The translations under genes and the position numbers were made by a program. A stretch of DNA of 19,839 nt from an uncultured Lachnospiraceae bacterium (GTDB lineage Bacteria; Bacillota_A; Clostridia; Lachnospirales; Lachnospiraceae): positions 1 through 19,839 of the forward strand of contig CAMWWS010000008.1 in assembly GCA_947178085.1 (NCBI GenBank), read 5' to 3'. The notes beneath the pieces were generated by a model that did no database searches, was not told the origin of the DNA, and saw only the letters and a program-made list of their open reading frames with translations. The number at the start of each line of letters is the position of its first letter. Position 1 is the stretch's first letter. Positions 6,366-13,662 of the stretch are shown here, one piece after another.

Positions 6366-7727
6366 ATGGAAAGTATTGCGCTACATAATCTGGGATGTAA
6401 AGTAAATGGCTATGAAATGGAAATTATGCAGCAGATGTTGCAGGAAAAAGGCTATAAGATTGTACCGTTTGAAGAAAAAGCCGATATATATATTATCAAT
6501 ACCTGCACGGTAACAAATATTGCCGACAGGAAGAGCAGACAGATGCTTCACCGTGCAAAAAAAAAGAATCCGGAAGCAATTGTGGTTGCGGCAGGCTGCT
6601 ATGTACAGACTGGTGAGGATACGATAGAGAAGGATTCTGCTATAGACCTCGTAGTAGGCAATAACCGTAAGAAGGATATTGTGGCTATTCTTGATGAGTA
6701 CCTTGCTGCCGGAAATAAGAGCGATGCATTAACAGATAACAGCTTGCAACACAGGACTATTATTGATATCAATCAGACAAAAGAATATGAAGAGATGTTG
6801 ACGCCTTCCGTCATATCGGCACTCACAGATAAACCTTGGACAGGAACTCATACGCGGGCTTATGTGAAAATACAGGATGGATGTAATCAGTTCTGCTCTT
6901 ATTGCATAATTCCATATGCAAGAGGAAGGGTAAGAAGCCGTCGTGAAGAAGATATCCTGATGGAAGTATCGGAACTTGTAAAAAGGGGCTGTAAAGAAAT
7001 CGTTCTTACAGGCATTCATATCAGTTCTTACGGAGTGGACAGAGGAGAATCTGAGTTATTGAAGCTTTTGGATAAGCTGAATGCTTTTGATGGCTTGAAG
7101 CGTATCCGTTTAGGTTCTCTGGAACCGGGAATTATTACGGAGGAATTTGTGCAGAAGCTCAGTTTGCTTCAAAAAATATGTCCGCATTTTCATCTGTCTC
7201 TGCAAAGCGGGTGTGATGAGACGCTGTTGCGTATGAATAGACATTACACTACAGGGGAATACTTGGAAAAAGTGGATATATTACGGAGATATTTTAGTAG
7301 ACCTGCAATTACAACTGATGTAATCGTGGGCTTTCCGGGTGAGACTGAGGAAGAATTTGCATGTACGGAAAACTTTCTTGACCGGGTACATTTTTATGAA
7401 ATGCATATTTTTAAATATTCCAAGAGACAGGGTACCAGGGCGGCTTCCATGAAAAATCAGGTTCCTGAAGAAGTCAAGTCTATGAGAAGTAACAGGCTTA
7501 TGCAGATGGAAAAGCGGATGTCCGAAGAATATAGACGGAATTATATCGGGGAAGAAGTTAAAGTACTGTATGAAGAAGCCATGGAGATGGAAGGGCGTAC
7601 TTATCAGATAGGACATACCGCAGAATATGTGAAAGTGGCGAAAGAAACACAGGATAATCTAAGTAATTGTTTGGTTACGGAAAAAGTGAATGGATTCTTA
7701 AAGGATGACATACTTATAACCATTTAG
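6366..7727 (+). CDS. mtaB: tRNA t6A37 methylthiotransferase MtaB
   Basis: Radical-SAM enzyme that converts t6A at position 37 of ANN-decoding tRNAs to ms2t6A. In 453 residues: an N-terminal MTTase domain with cluster cysteines C11 (LGCKVN), C47 (NTCTVTN) and C78 (AGCY); a radical-SAM domain with C173-x3-C177-x2-C180 in DGCNQFCSYCIIPYARG and SLQSGCD; and a C-terminal TRAM-like stretch (about 385-453). The LGCKVN and NTCTVTN forms fit MtaB better than MiaB or RimO. The start is ATG 6366, giving MESIALHNLGCKVN, the normal N-terminus; GGAG lies 5 nt and AAGGAG 12 nt upstream. GTG 6342 and TTG 6336 are in frame but fall inside the leader hairpin. A weak 11-position inverted repeat (7729-7739/7754-7764, no T-run) follows the stop. 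Confidence 0.93.
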   Translation: MESIALHNLGCKVNGYEMEIMQQMLQEKGYKIVPFEEKADIYIINTCTVTNIADRKSRQMLHRAKKKNPEAIVVAAGCYVQTGEDTIEKDSAIDLVVGNNRKKDIVAILDEYLAAGNKSDALTDNSLQHRTIIDINQTKEYEEMLTPSVISALTDKPWTGTHTRAYVKIQDGCNQFCSYCIIPYARGRVRSRREEDILMEVSELVKRGCKEIVLTGIHISSYGVDRGESELLKLLDKLNAFDGLKRIRLGSLEPGIITEEFVQKLSLLQKICPHFHLSLQSGCDETLLRMNRHYTTGEYLEKVDILRRYFSRPAITTDVIVGFPGETEEEFACTENFLDRVHFYEMHIFKYSKRQGTRAASMKNQVPEEVKSMRSNRLMQMEKRMSEEYRRNYIGEEVKVLYEEAMEMEGRTYQIGHTAEYVKVAKETQDNLSNCLVTEKVNGFLKDDILITI

Positions 7728-7817
7728 TTGTAAACTATGCAACGAAATATGACCATAATTTACACTCGGTAAAGCATGAATAAAGACTTAGCTGTTATGA
7801 AATTTGAGAATGAATGA

Positions 7818-7846
7818 TTGAATTTTATTCCCAGATAGAGTATGAT
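7818..7846 (+). promoter_or_regulatory. Putative sigma-A promoter of the ireB operon
   Basis: TTGAAT (7818-7823) and TATGAT (7841-7846) are separated by exactly 17 nt. Transcription would start near 7853, about 60 nt before ireB. The ATG at 7842 lies inside this -10 and so is not a start codon. Confidence 0.6.
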
Positions 7847-7913
7847 AACAGAAATAGTACTTAGGGATATTAGCTTTGTAATGGAAATTGAACAAAAAGG
7901 GGAGTGTTCAAAG

Positions 7914-8180
7914 ATGCAGGATATGGGAAATACACAATTTTTTAGGGTGGAGACAGAGCCTGAAACAGGTGTAAAGCTTGTTCTCGCAACGGTATATGAA
8001 GCACTGACAGAGAAAGGCTACAATCCTGTCAATCAGATCGTAGGCTATATTATGTCAGGAGACCCTACTTACATTACAAGCCATAAGAGCGCAAGAAGCC
8101 TTATTATGAAGGTAGAGCGGGATGAACTGGTAGAAGAGATGCTTAAAGAGTACATTAAGAATTCTCTTAAGAAGAAATGA
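7914..8180 (+). CDS. ireB: IreB family regulatory phosphoprotein (DUF965)
   Basis: An 88-residue cytoplasmic protein. The diagnostic block is [20 protein letters not shown] (about 27-46), then [17 protein letters not shown] and [15 protein letters not shown]. In Enterococcus faecalis IreB is phosphorylated by the PASTA-domain Ser/Thr kinase IreK and modulates intrinsic cephalosporin resistance; the Bacillus homologue is YrzL. The start is ATG 7914, with AAAAAGGGGAG ending 9 nt upstream and family-consistent length; the longer frame from 7842 would begin inside the promoter. It heads the conserved trio with ruvX and the DUF1292 gene. The kinase itself is not in the window. Confidence 0.93.
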   Translation: MQDMGNTQFFRVETEPETGVKLVLATVYEALTEKGYNPVNQIVGYIMSGDPTYITSHKSARSLIMKVERDELVEEMLKEYIKNSLKKK

Positions 8181-8200
8181 TTTGGCTTTAGGTACGGATT

Positions 8201-8635
8201 ATGAGAATAATGGGTTTGGATTATGGGTCCAAGACAGTCGGAGTGGCAGTCAGCGATCCGCTTTTGATGACTGCGCAGGGCGTTGAGATTATCAGAAGAA
8301 AAGAAGAAAATAAACTACGTCAGACCCTGGCGCGTATTGAAGAACTGGCTGTTCAGTACGAGGTAGGAGAAATTGTTCTTGGTTTTCCCAAGAATATGAA
8401 TGATACGATAGGTGAAAGAGCGGAGCTTTCTTTAGCATTTCAGGAGAAACTGGAACGTAGGACGGGACTGCCTGTGACTATGTGGGATGAACGGCTGACG
8501 ACTGTTGCGGCAGACAGAGCAATGATTGAAGCCTGTATCAGGCGCGAGCATCGGAAGGATTATGTGGATAAGATAGCCGCAGTATTGATTTTACAGGGAT
8601 ATCTGGACTATCTGGCAGACAGGAAGAATGCTTAA
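8201..8635 (+). CDS. ruvX: RuvX/YqgF family nuclease (Holliday junction resolvase-like; pre-16S rRNA processing)
   Basis: RNase H-fold protein of 144 residues. [19 protein letters not shown] opens the domain with acidic D7; WDERLTT supplies E97 and VDKIAA supplies D123, the expected metal-binding set. LGFPKNMN (60-67) is also typical. E. coli YqgF is implicated in maturation of the 16S rRNA 5' end, and mycobacterial RuvX resolves Holliday junctions, so the exact role is unsettled. The ATG lies 21 nt after ireB, with AGG at 8191-8193 upstream. It is the second gene of the ireB-ruvX-DUF1292 cluster, overlapping the next gene's likely start by 8 nt. Confidence 0.94.
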   Translation: MRIMGLDYGSKTVGVAVSDPLLMTAQGVEIIRRKEENKLRQTLARIEELAVQYEVGEIVLGFPKNMNDTIGERAELSLAFQEKLERRTGLPVTMWDERLTTVAADRAMIEACIRREHRKDYVDKIAAVLILQGYLDYLADRKNA

Positions 8636-8912
8636 AAAGAGAGGCATGGATATTTTTATGGAGAAAATAGTTTTCAGACCGGAAGGCGAAGAAGCAGCAG
8701 AATTTTATGTTCTGGAACAGACGAGAATAGGCGGTATTGATTATATTCTGGTGACGGACACTGAAGAGGATGACGGAGAAGCGCTGATTTTACGGGATAT
8801 GTCACGACCAGGCGAAGAAGATGCGCTTTATGAAATCGTGACAGATGATGATGAACTTAAAGCAGTTGCAGGAGTATTCGGAAATATGCTGGAAGATGTT
8901 GATTTGTCTTAA
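8628..8912 (+). CDS. DUF1292 domain protein (YrzB-like)
   Basis: Small acidic protein of 94 residues, function unknown. The core is [18 protein letters not shown], a run of Asp/Glu (EEDDGEA), a [11 protein letters not shown] strand and an acidic C-terminus ending MLEDVDLS, all as in DUF1292 proteins. Position right after ireB and ruvX matches Bacillus yrzL-yrrK-yrzB. Three in-frame ATGs are possible: 8628 (AGGA 3 nt upstream, overlaps ruvX by 8 nt), 8646 and 8658. I keep 8628 as the longest; 8658 (MEKIVF) would better fit the family's N-terminus. Confidence 0.88.
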   Translation: MLKKRGMDIFMEKIVFRPEGEEAAEFYVLEQTRIGGIDYILVTDTEEDDGEALILRDMSRPGEEDALYEIVTDDDELKAVAGVFGNMLEDVDLS

Positions 8913-8994
8913 GCATATATCGGAATACTGTGCATGCGTTAAAAATGAGAGAAAATCGTGCGAAAATAAATAATGAAGAAAGGATGGTTATCGT

Positions 8995-10668
8995 TTGAAA
9001 AAAAATGAACAGGTAAAGGCTTCAAATCTGAAGGTTATCCCGTTGGGAGGTTTGGAGCAGATCGGGTTGAACATTACTGCCTTTGAGTATGAGGACAGTA
9101 TTATTGTTGTGGATTGCGGATTATCGTTTCCGGAAGACGAGATGCTCGGAATCGACTTGGTAATTCCGGATATTACTTATTTGAGAGATAATATTGAAAA
9201 AGTTAAAGGATTTATGATTACCCATGGGCATGAGGATCATATCGGTGCACTGCCTTATGTATTGAAAGAAGTTAATGTACCGGTTTATGCTACAAAGCTG
9301 ACAATGGGTATAATTGAAAACAAATTGAAAGAACATGATTTGGTGAACAATACAAAGCGCAAAGTCGTTAAGTTCGGACAGTCCATTAATCTTGGACAGT
9401 TCAGGGTTGAATTTATTAAGACCAACCACAGTATTGTGGATGCTGCGGCACTGGCTATTTACTCTCCGGCTGGAGTAGTAGTTCATACGGGAGATTTTAA
9501 AGTAGACTATACGCCGGTATTTGGAGATGCTATTGACTTGCAGCGCTTTGCTGAAATTGGGAAAAAGGGCGTTCTCGCCCTTATGTGTGACAGCACGAAT
9601 GCAGAGCGGCACGGTTTCACACCGTCAGAAAAAACAGTTGGAAAGACTTTTGATACTCTTTTTTCGGAACATAGAGATACAAGGATTATTATTGCTACCT
9701 TTGCCTCTAATGTAGACAGGGTGCAGCAGATTATTAATTCAGCGTATAAATTTGGAAGAAAAGTGGTTGTAGAAGGCCGCAGCATGGTAAATATCATTGA
9801 AACAGCATCTAATCTGGGATATCTGAATATTCCGGATCAGACGTTAATTGATGTTGAACAGTTGAAAAACTATCCGAATGAAAAGACCGTTATTATTACT
9901 ACAGGCAGCCAGGGTGAAAGTATGGCAGCTCTGAGTCGTATGGCAAGCAGCATACACAGAAAAATTTCTATCGTGCCGGGAGATACGGTTATTTTTTCTT
10001 CAAACCCTATACCGGGAAATGAGAAAGCAGTTACGAATGTAATTAATGAGCTGTTGATGAAGGGTGCAGATGTTATCTTTCAGGATGTCCATGTTTCGGG
10101 GCATGCTTGTCAGGAAGAAATTAAGCTGATGTATACGTTACTGCGTCCTAAATATGCGGTTCCGGTACATGGAGAATATAAGCATTTAAAGGCTCAGGCT
10201 AAAATAGCGAGTGAACTTGGCATTGATAAGGAGAATATTTTCATTTTACATTCGGGAGATGTGTTGGAAATTAGTGAAGAACAGGCTGAGGTTACAGGTA
10301 AGGTACCTGTAGGCGCTATTCTGGTAGACGGCCTTGGAGTTGGCGATGTCGGAAATGTCGTTTTGAGGGATAGGCAGCATCTGGCGGAAGATGGTATTAT
10401 GATTGTAGTGATGGCTCTTGATTCATATGGAAGCCAGCTGGTATCAGGACCGGATATTGTATCCAGGGGATTTGTATATGTCAGGGAGTCGGATGAACTT
10501 CTGGAAGAGGCAAGGTTGTTGGTGGACGGTGCGATTGAGGGATGCTTAAGTAAAGGCCAGACCGATTGGGGCAAACTGAAGTCTACGATTAAAGATGTAC
10601 TTAGTGATTTTGTATGGAAGAAAACGCAGAGGCGTCCGATGATATTACCGATTATTATGGAAGTCTGA
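8995..10668 (+). CDS. rnj: Ribonuclease J
   Basis: Metallo-beta-lactamase/beta-CASP RNase that degrades and processes mRNA and rRNA with 5'-to-3' exonucleolytic and endonucleolytic activity. In 557 residues: the metal motif HGHEDH (77-82) in MITHGHEDHIGALPY, HTGDFKVD, the CDSTNAE segment, the beta-CASP domain (about 205-390) with TTGSQGE, PVHGEYKHL near 385-393, and a C-terminal domain ending WKKTQRRPMILPIIMEV. The start is TTG 8995: the conserved N-terminus KVIPLGGLEQIG follows after 12 residues, AAAGGA lies 10 nt upstream, and no in-frame ATG exists nearby. The paralogue (J1 or J2) cannot be told apart here. It sits between the DUF1292 gene and a YlbF-family gene, an RNA-decay pairing. Confidence 0.95.
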   Translation: MKKNEQVKASNLKVIPLGGLEQIGLNITAFEYEDSIIVVDCGLSFPEDEMLGIDLVIPDITYLRDNIEKVKGFMITHGHEDHIGALPYVLKEVNVPVYATKLTMGIIENKLKEHDLVNNTKRKVVKFGQSINLGQFRVEFIKTNHSIVDAAALAIYSPAGVVVHTGDFKVDYTPVFGDAIDLQRFAEIGKKGVLALMCDSTNAERHGFTPSEKTVGKTFDTLFSEHRDTRIIIATFASNVDRVQQIINSAYKFGRKVVVEGRSMVNIIETASNLGYLNIPDQTLIDVEQLKNYPNEKTVIITTGSQGESMAALSRMASSIHRKISIVPGDTVIFSSNPIPGNEKAVTNVINELLMKGADVIFQDVHVSGHACQEEIKLMYTLLRPKYAVPVHGEYKHLKAQAKIASELGIDKENIFILHSGDVLEISEEQAEVTGKVPVGAILVDGLGVGDVGNVVLRDRQHLAEDGIMIVVMALDSYGSQLVSGPDIVSRGFVYVRESDELLEEARLLVDGAIEGCLSKGQTDWGKLKSTIKDVLSDFVWKKTQRRPMILPIIMEV

Positions 10669-10691
10669 TTATACGAGAGGGAGAAGACATC

Positions 10692-11027
10692 ATGGCAGAC
10701 AGCATTGTGATAAAAGCTACTGAGAATTTTGTTCAAGAGATAATGAAAACAGATATTTACAATGAATATGATTTTCAGAAAAGGAAACTTAAAGAGCAGC
10801 CGGAGCTGTTTGAAAAAGTCAGGGAATTCCGACAGAAAAATTTTGCAATGCAGACCGCAGACGCACAGAGCGATGAATTGCTTGATAAGTTAGAGGCTGT
10901 TGAGAGAGAGGCTGAAAAACTCAGAGAGAATCCGCTGGTAGACAATTTCTTAAGTGCAGAGCTTGCGTTCTGCCGTATGATGCAGGAAGTGAATGTGCGG
11001 ATTATGGCAGGACTGGATTTTGAGTAA
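10692..11027 (+). CDS. YlbF family regulator
   Basis: A 111-residue, all-helical, charged protein. IKATENFVQEIMKTDIYNEY at the N-terminus, the QKRKLKEQPELFEKVREFRQKNF helix and the late VDNFLSAELAFCRMMQEVN segment fit the YlbF/YmcA family. In Bacillus YlbF, YmcA and YaaT form a complex that directs RNase Y-dependent mRNA maturation and influences biofilm, competence and sporulation. Adjacency to RNase J (24 nt after its stop) supports an RNA-decay role; this is inference. The start is ATG 10692, with AGAGGGAG 8 nt upstream; the frame extends to 10614 only inside the RNase J gene. Confidence 0.85.
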   Translation: MADSIVIKATENFVQEIMKTDIYNEYDFQKRKLKEQPELFEKVREFRQKNFAMQTADAQSDELLDKLEAVEREAEKLRENPLVDNFLSAELAFCRMMQEVNVRIMAGLDFE

Positions 11028-11029
11028 AA

Positions 11030-11050
11030 CTCTGAACCACAGGTTCAGGG
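11030..11050 (+). other. Small hairpin between ylbF-like gene and mltG-like gene
   Basis: CTGAACC (11032-11038), loop ACA, GGTTCAG (11042-11048): a perfect 7-bp stem that can be extended by a wobble and a C-G pair. It ends right before GGGAGG (11051-11056), the binding site of the next gene. With no adequate T-run it is unlikely to terminate; it may affect translation or mRNA stability. Confidence 0.35.
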
Positions 11051-11062
11051 GGGAGGTTTTAG

Positions 11063-11458
11063 ATGGACATAAAGCAAATAATAGGTTCAATTGTGGAAAC
11101 TATTATCAAAATAGTGGCGGCAGTTTTTATTGTAATGTTTGTATACAATACGGCTATAAAGGCTTATGACTATGGTTACAGAGTCTTTGCAGAGGAACCG
11201 ATGACTTTTGGAGAAGGAAGGACAATCAGCATCTATGTAAAAAGTGAGGATTCCGTTAAAGATATAGGCGAAAATCTTCAGGAAAAAGGTCTGATCAGGG
11301 ATGCAAATCTGTTCTTTATACAGGAGCTTCTGTCTGAATATCACGGAATGATTGTGCCCGGAATTTATGATCTGAATACCTCTATGAAGGTAGAAGAAAT
11401 GCTGGAGATTATGACAGCGGATTATGTAGAGACGGAGGAAGAGGATGATAGTAAATGA
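11063..11458 (+). CDS. MltG/YceG-like membrane protein without catalytic domain
   Basis: A 131-residue protein: short cytoplasmic start, one transmembrane helix (about 8-29), then an extracellular part. There, ISIYVKSEDSVKDIGENLQEKGLIRDANLF and VPGIYDLNTSMKVEEMLEIMT resemble the LysM-like N-terminal domain of endolytic murein transglycosylase MltG (Bacillus YrrL). Full-length MltG is about 330-380 residues, and its catalytic domain with the conserved glutamate is absent. The gene ends cleanly with an acidic tail and overlaps trmR by 14 nt, so it does not look freshly broken. Position before trmR and trhP equals Bacillus yrrL-yrrM-yrrN/O, supporting descent from mltG. It probably binds or positions rather than cuts glycan. 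Start ATG has GGGAGG 6 nt upstream. Confidence 0.75.
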   Translation: MDIKQIIGSIVETIIKIVAAVFIVMFVYNTAIKAYDYGYRVFAEEPMTFGEGRTISIYVKSEDSVKDIGENLQEKGLIRDANLFFIQELLSEYHGMIVPGIYDLNTSMKVEEMLEIMTADYVETEEEDDSK

Positions 11459-12086
11459 GCGTACAGTAGCATTTATTAATTCTCTGGATTCGGGCAATAC
11501 TCCTTTGTTAAATGAAATTGAAAAGGAAGCCAGAAAAAACGATGTGCCCATAATTCGAACTGAGATGCAGAGCTTTATCAAGCTGTTGCTTGCAATGAAA
11601 AAGCCTATGTCCATTCTGGAAGTCGGATGTGCCATTGGCTTTTCTACATTATTAATGAGCGAGTATGCCCCGGAGGGGTGCAGAATAACTACTATAGAGA
11701 AATATGAAAAGAGAATTCCGGTTGCAAAAGAAAACTTTAAGCGTGCCGGCAAGGAAGACAGTATCACTCTGCTGGATGGAGACGCATTGGAGCTGCTGCC
11801 TAAGCTGGAAGGCGTTTATGATTTTGTTTTTATGGATGCCGCTAAGGGACAGTACATAAACTTTCTGCCGGAAGTGCTGCGGCTGATGCCGGAGGGAGGG
11901 ATTCTTTTATCCGATAATGTGCTGCAGGACGGGGATATCATACAATCCAGATATGCAGTGACAAGAAGGAATCGAACGATACATGCCAGAATGCGGGACT
12001 ATCTGTATGAGCTTAAGCATCATCCACAGCTTACTACAGCTGTTCTGCCGGTAGGAGATGGTATTACGGTGAGCGTAAAGATATAG
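11445..12086 (+). CDS. trmR: tRNA 5-hydroxyuridine methyltransferase TrmR (class I O-methyltransferase)
   Basis: SAM-dependent O-methyltransferase of 213 residues. The SAM site is ILEVGCAIGFSTL (57-69) with the IEKYEKR strand end (84-90). The metal-binding residues of this O-methyltransferase family are present as D131 (FMDAAKGQY) and D157-N158 (LLSDNVL). Generic COG4122 proteins look alike; the TrmR assignment rests on context: the next gene is a U32-family TrhP-like protein and the previous an MltG-like gene, as for yrrM in Bacillus. TrmR methylates ho5U at tRNA position 34 to mo5U, the step after TrhP hydroxylation, broadening wobble decoding. It starts inside the end of the MltG-like gene (14-nt overlap), with GAGGAAGAGGA upstream. 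Confidence 0.85.
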   Translation: MIVNERTVAFINSLDSGNTPLLNEIEKEARKNDVPIIRTEMQSFIKLLLAMKKPMSILEVGCAIGFSTLLMSEYAPEGCRITTIEKYEKRIPVAKENFKRAGKEDSITLLDGDALELLPKLEGVYDFVFMDAAKGQYINFLPEVLRLMPEGGILLSDNVLQDGDIIQSRYAVTRRNRTIHARMRDYLYELKHHPQLTTAVLPVGDGITVSVKI

Positions 12087-12138
12087 GCGGCATACTGTAA
12101 TCTGATTTACAGGTTAAGAAGGGAGCAGGATTATTGAA

Positions 12139-13365
12139 ATGAGGAAACCGGAGCTGCTGATTCCGGCGGGGAGTCTGGAAGTGCTGAAGACAGCTGTTAT
12201 ATTTGGCGCCGATGCGGTTTACATTGGCGGAGAGGTTTTTGGTCTGCGTGCTAAGGCGAAAAATTTTACTAAAGAAGAGATGATTGAAGGAATTGACTTT
12301 GCACATAAATATGGAGTACGTGTACACGTAACGGCAAACATTCTGGCACATAACGACGATATTGAAGGCGCGGCGGAATATTTTAGGGAATTAAAAGAAA
12401 TGAAACCGGATGCACTGATTATCGCGGACCCCGGTATGTTCATGCTTGCCAAAGAAATCTGCCCTGAAATAGATATCCATGTATCCACACAGGCTAATAA
12501 TACCAATTATATGACTTACCGATTCTGGCATGAACAGGGTGCAAAGAGAGTTGTGTCCGCAAGAGAATTGTCACTTCGTGAGATTAAAGAAATTCGTAAG
12601 AAAATACCTGAGGAGATGGAGATTGAGAGTTTTATTCATGGTTCTATGTGTATATCATATTCCGGACGCTGCCTTTTAAGCAATTATTTCACCGGGAGAG
12701 ATTCTAACCAAGGAGCCTGTACACATCCGTGTCGATGGAAATATGCGGTAGTAGAGGAAACCCGTCCGGGAGAGTATCTCCCTGTCTATGAAAACGAGAG
12801 AGGGACATATATTTTCAATTCCAAGGATTTATGTATGATAGAGCATATTCCGGAAATGATAGATGCGGGAATCGATAGTTTCAAGATAGAGGGAAGGATG
12901 AAGACTGCGCTCTATGTTGCTACTGTCGCACGTACATATCGCAGAGCAATAGACGACTATATGGAATCGGAAGAGAAGTACCACGCTAATATGGACTGGT
13001 ATCAGGATGAAATATCCAAGTGCACATACCGCCAGTTTTCGACAGGTTTTTATTTCGGCAGACCGGATGAGATGACACAGATTTATGATAACAATACCTA
13101 TGTAATTGAATATGTTTATCTGGGAATCATAGATTCTGCTGATGAAAACGGACTTGCAAGGTTCAGACAGCGAAATAAATTCTGCGTGGGAGATGAAATA
13201 GAGATTATGAAACCGGACGGTAGGAATATTCCGGTTAAGGTGCTGCATATGCATAATGAGGAGGGTGAAGAGGTGGATAGCTGCCCACATGCGGGACAGA
13301 TTATTGATATTGAGTTATCTCAGGCTCCTGAGAAGTATGATATTCTTAGGATGAAGAAACAGTAA
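12139..13365 (+). CDS. trhP: U32 family peptidase-like tRNA hydroxylation protein (TrhP-like)
   Basis: A 408-residue U32-family protein. It begins PELLIPAGSLEVLKTAVIFGADAVYIGG in the family style; ESFIHGSMCISYSGRC and GACTHPCRW give four cysteines C171, C178, C194 and C198, a likely Fe-S site; DLCMIEHIPEMIDAGIDSFKIEGRMK follows at about 230-255. U32 proteins are named peptidases, but TrhP (YrrN/YrrO in Bacillus, YegQ in E. coli) is required for prephenate-dependent hydroxylation of U34 in tRNA to ho5U, and RlhA acts on 23S rRNA. Adjacency to trmR strongly favours the tRNA role. Many Firmicutes carry two copies; only one is here. Start ATG 12139 follows AGAAGGGAG. A weak 6-bp hairpin (12095-12112) lies in the 52-nt gap before it. 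Confidence 0.85.
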   Translation: MRKPELLIPAGSLEVLKTAVIFGADAVYIGGEVFGLRAKAKNFTKEEMIEGIDFAHKYGVRVHVTANILAHNDDIEGAAEYFRELKEMKPDALIIADPGMFMLAKEICPEIDIHVSTQANNTNYMTYRFWHEQGAKRVVSARELSLREIKEIRKKIPEEMEIESFIHGSMCISYSGRCLLSNYFTGRDSNQGACTHPCRWKYAVVEETRPGEYLPVYENERGTYIFNSKDLCMIEHIPEMIDAGIDSFKIEGRMKTALYVATVARTYRRAIDDYMESEEKYHANMDWYQDEISKCTYRQFSTGFYFGRPDEMTQIYDNNTYVIEYVYLGIIDSADENGLARFRQRNKFCVGDEIEIMKPDGRNIPVKVLHMHNEEGEEVDSCPHAGQIIDIELSQAPEKYDILRMKKQ

Positions 13366-13411
13366 ATTCATGTTTCTCCTATTTGTTCATATCAGATGTT
13401 TAATATCGGAG

Positions 13412-13439
13412 TTGAGGCATATAATATCTTTTGTATAAT
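13412..13439 (+). promoter_or_regulatory. Putative promoter of the glutamine synthetase gene
   Basis: TTGAGG (13412-13417) and a perfect TATAAT (13434-13439) are separated by 16 nt. Transcription from here would start near 13446, leaving a leader of about 215 nt before the start codon. The -10 lies inside the left arm of the inverted repeat 13432-13460. Confidence 0.5.
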
Positions 13440-13460
13440 ATGAACATATGATATTATACA
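13432..13460 (+). repeat. Perfect 10-bp inverted repeat over the glnA -10 (possible operator)
   Basis: TGTATAATAT (13432-13441) and ATATTATACA (13451-13460) are exact reverse complements separated by 9 nt. A further TTATACA half-site lies at 13482-13488. The repeat covers the putative -10 and transcription start, where a repressor would act. Its AT-richness means chance is possible. Confidence 0.4.
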
Positions 13461-13572
13461 TAAAGCTTCATTTTTTGCAAATTATACAAAGTTAAAATAT
13501 GGGTATTGCATTTTCAGGCAAACAAGAGTATCTTAAATAAAGGGTCGATGACCACTTATAAATTAAATAGTA

Positions 13573-13630
13573 ACCAAACATATGGTATTTTGAACGAAGA
13601 TGTTCCAAAGTTTTTTTGGAGCATTTTTTT
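13573..13630 (+). promoter_or_regulatory. glnA leader attenuator: intrinsic terminator with competing hairpin
   Basis: Terminator: 13600-13609 pairs with 13615-13624 (10 pairs, one T-G wobble, 5-nt loop) followed by a run of T to 13630. It lies after the likely promoter and 32 nt before the start codon, so it can only act as premature termination. Competing hairpin: TTTTGAAC (13588-13595) pairs with GTTCCAAA (13602-13609; 7 pairs, one mismatch, 6-nt loop GAAGAT), using the terminator's whole 5' arm. Just upstream ACCA/TGGT (13573-13576/13583-13586) forms a second hairpin, also with a 6-nt loop (AACATA). Tandem hexaloop hairpins of which the second excludes a terminator is the layout recognised by ANTAR antiterminators, although the consensus loop A1/G4 is met only in part. 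Confidence 0.6.
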
Positions 13631-13662
13631 ACTGTAATACCGGGAAGGGAAGGGTGTTAAGA

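Noticed and set aside
7729..7764. Inverted repeat after mtaB as a terminator
   Set aside because: The 11-position stem has a mismatch and a 14-nt loop, with no T-run on the plus strand; left as a weak element only.
7842..7913. Longer ireB start at ATG 7842
   Set aside because: The ATG is part of the putative -10 element and the extra residues do not fit the family; ATG 7914 has a proper binding site.
8945..8998. 17-codon ORF whose TGA overlaps the RNase J TTG start
   Set aside because: No ribosome binding site before its ATG and no recognisable product; probably chance, although it could couple translation.
12095..12112. Hairpin before trhP as a terminator or attenuator
   Set aside because: Only 6 bp, AT-rich and without a T-run.
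13548..13637. 29-codon ORF in the glnA leader (contains Asn and Gln codons) as a leader peptide
   Set aside because: AAGGG is only 3 nt before the ATG, there is no run of Gln codons, and the ORF runs through the terminator. Not strong enough to propose peptide-based attenuation, though not excluded.
13600..13662. In-frame ATG 13600 extending glutamine synthetase by 21 residues
   Set aside because: It would start at the base of the terminator stem and translate a Phe-rich non-conserved stretch; the normal N-terminus and binding site belong to ATG 13663.
13440..13662. T-box or known metabolite riboswitch in the glnA leader
   Set aside because: I see no T-box TGGNACCGCG-like sequence and no recognisable aptamer core; the terminator plus small hairpins fit protein-mediated antitermination better.
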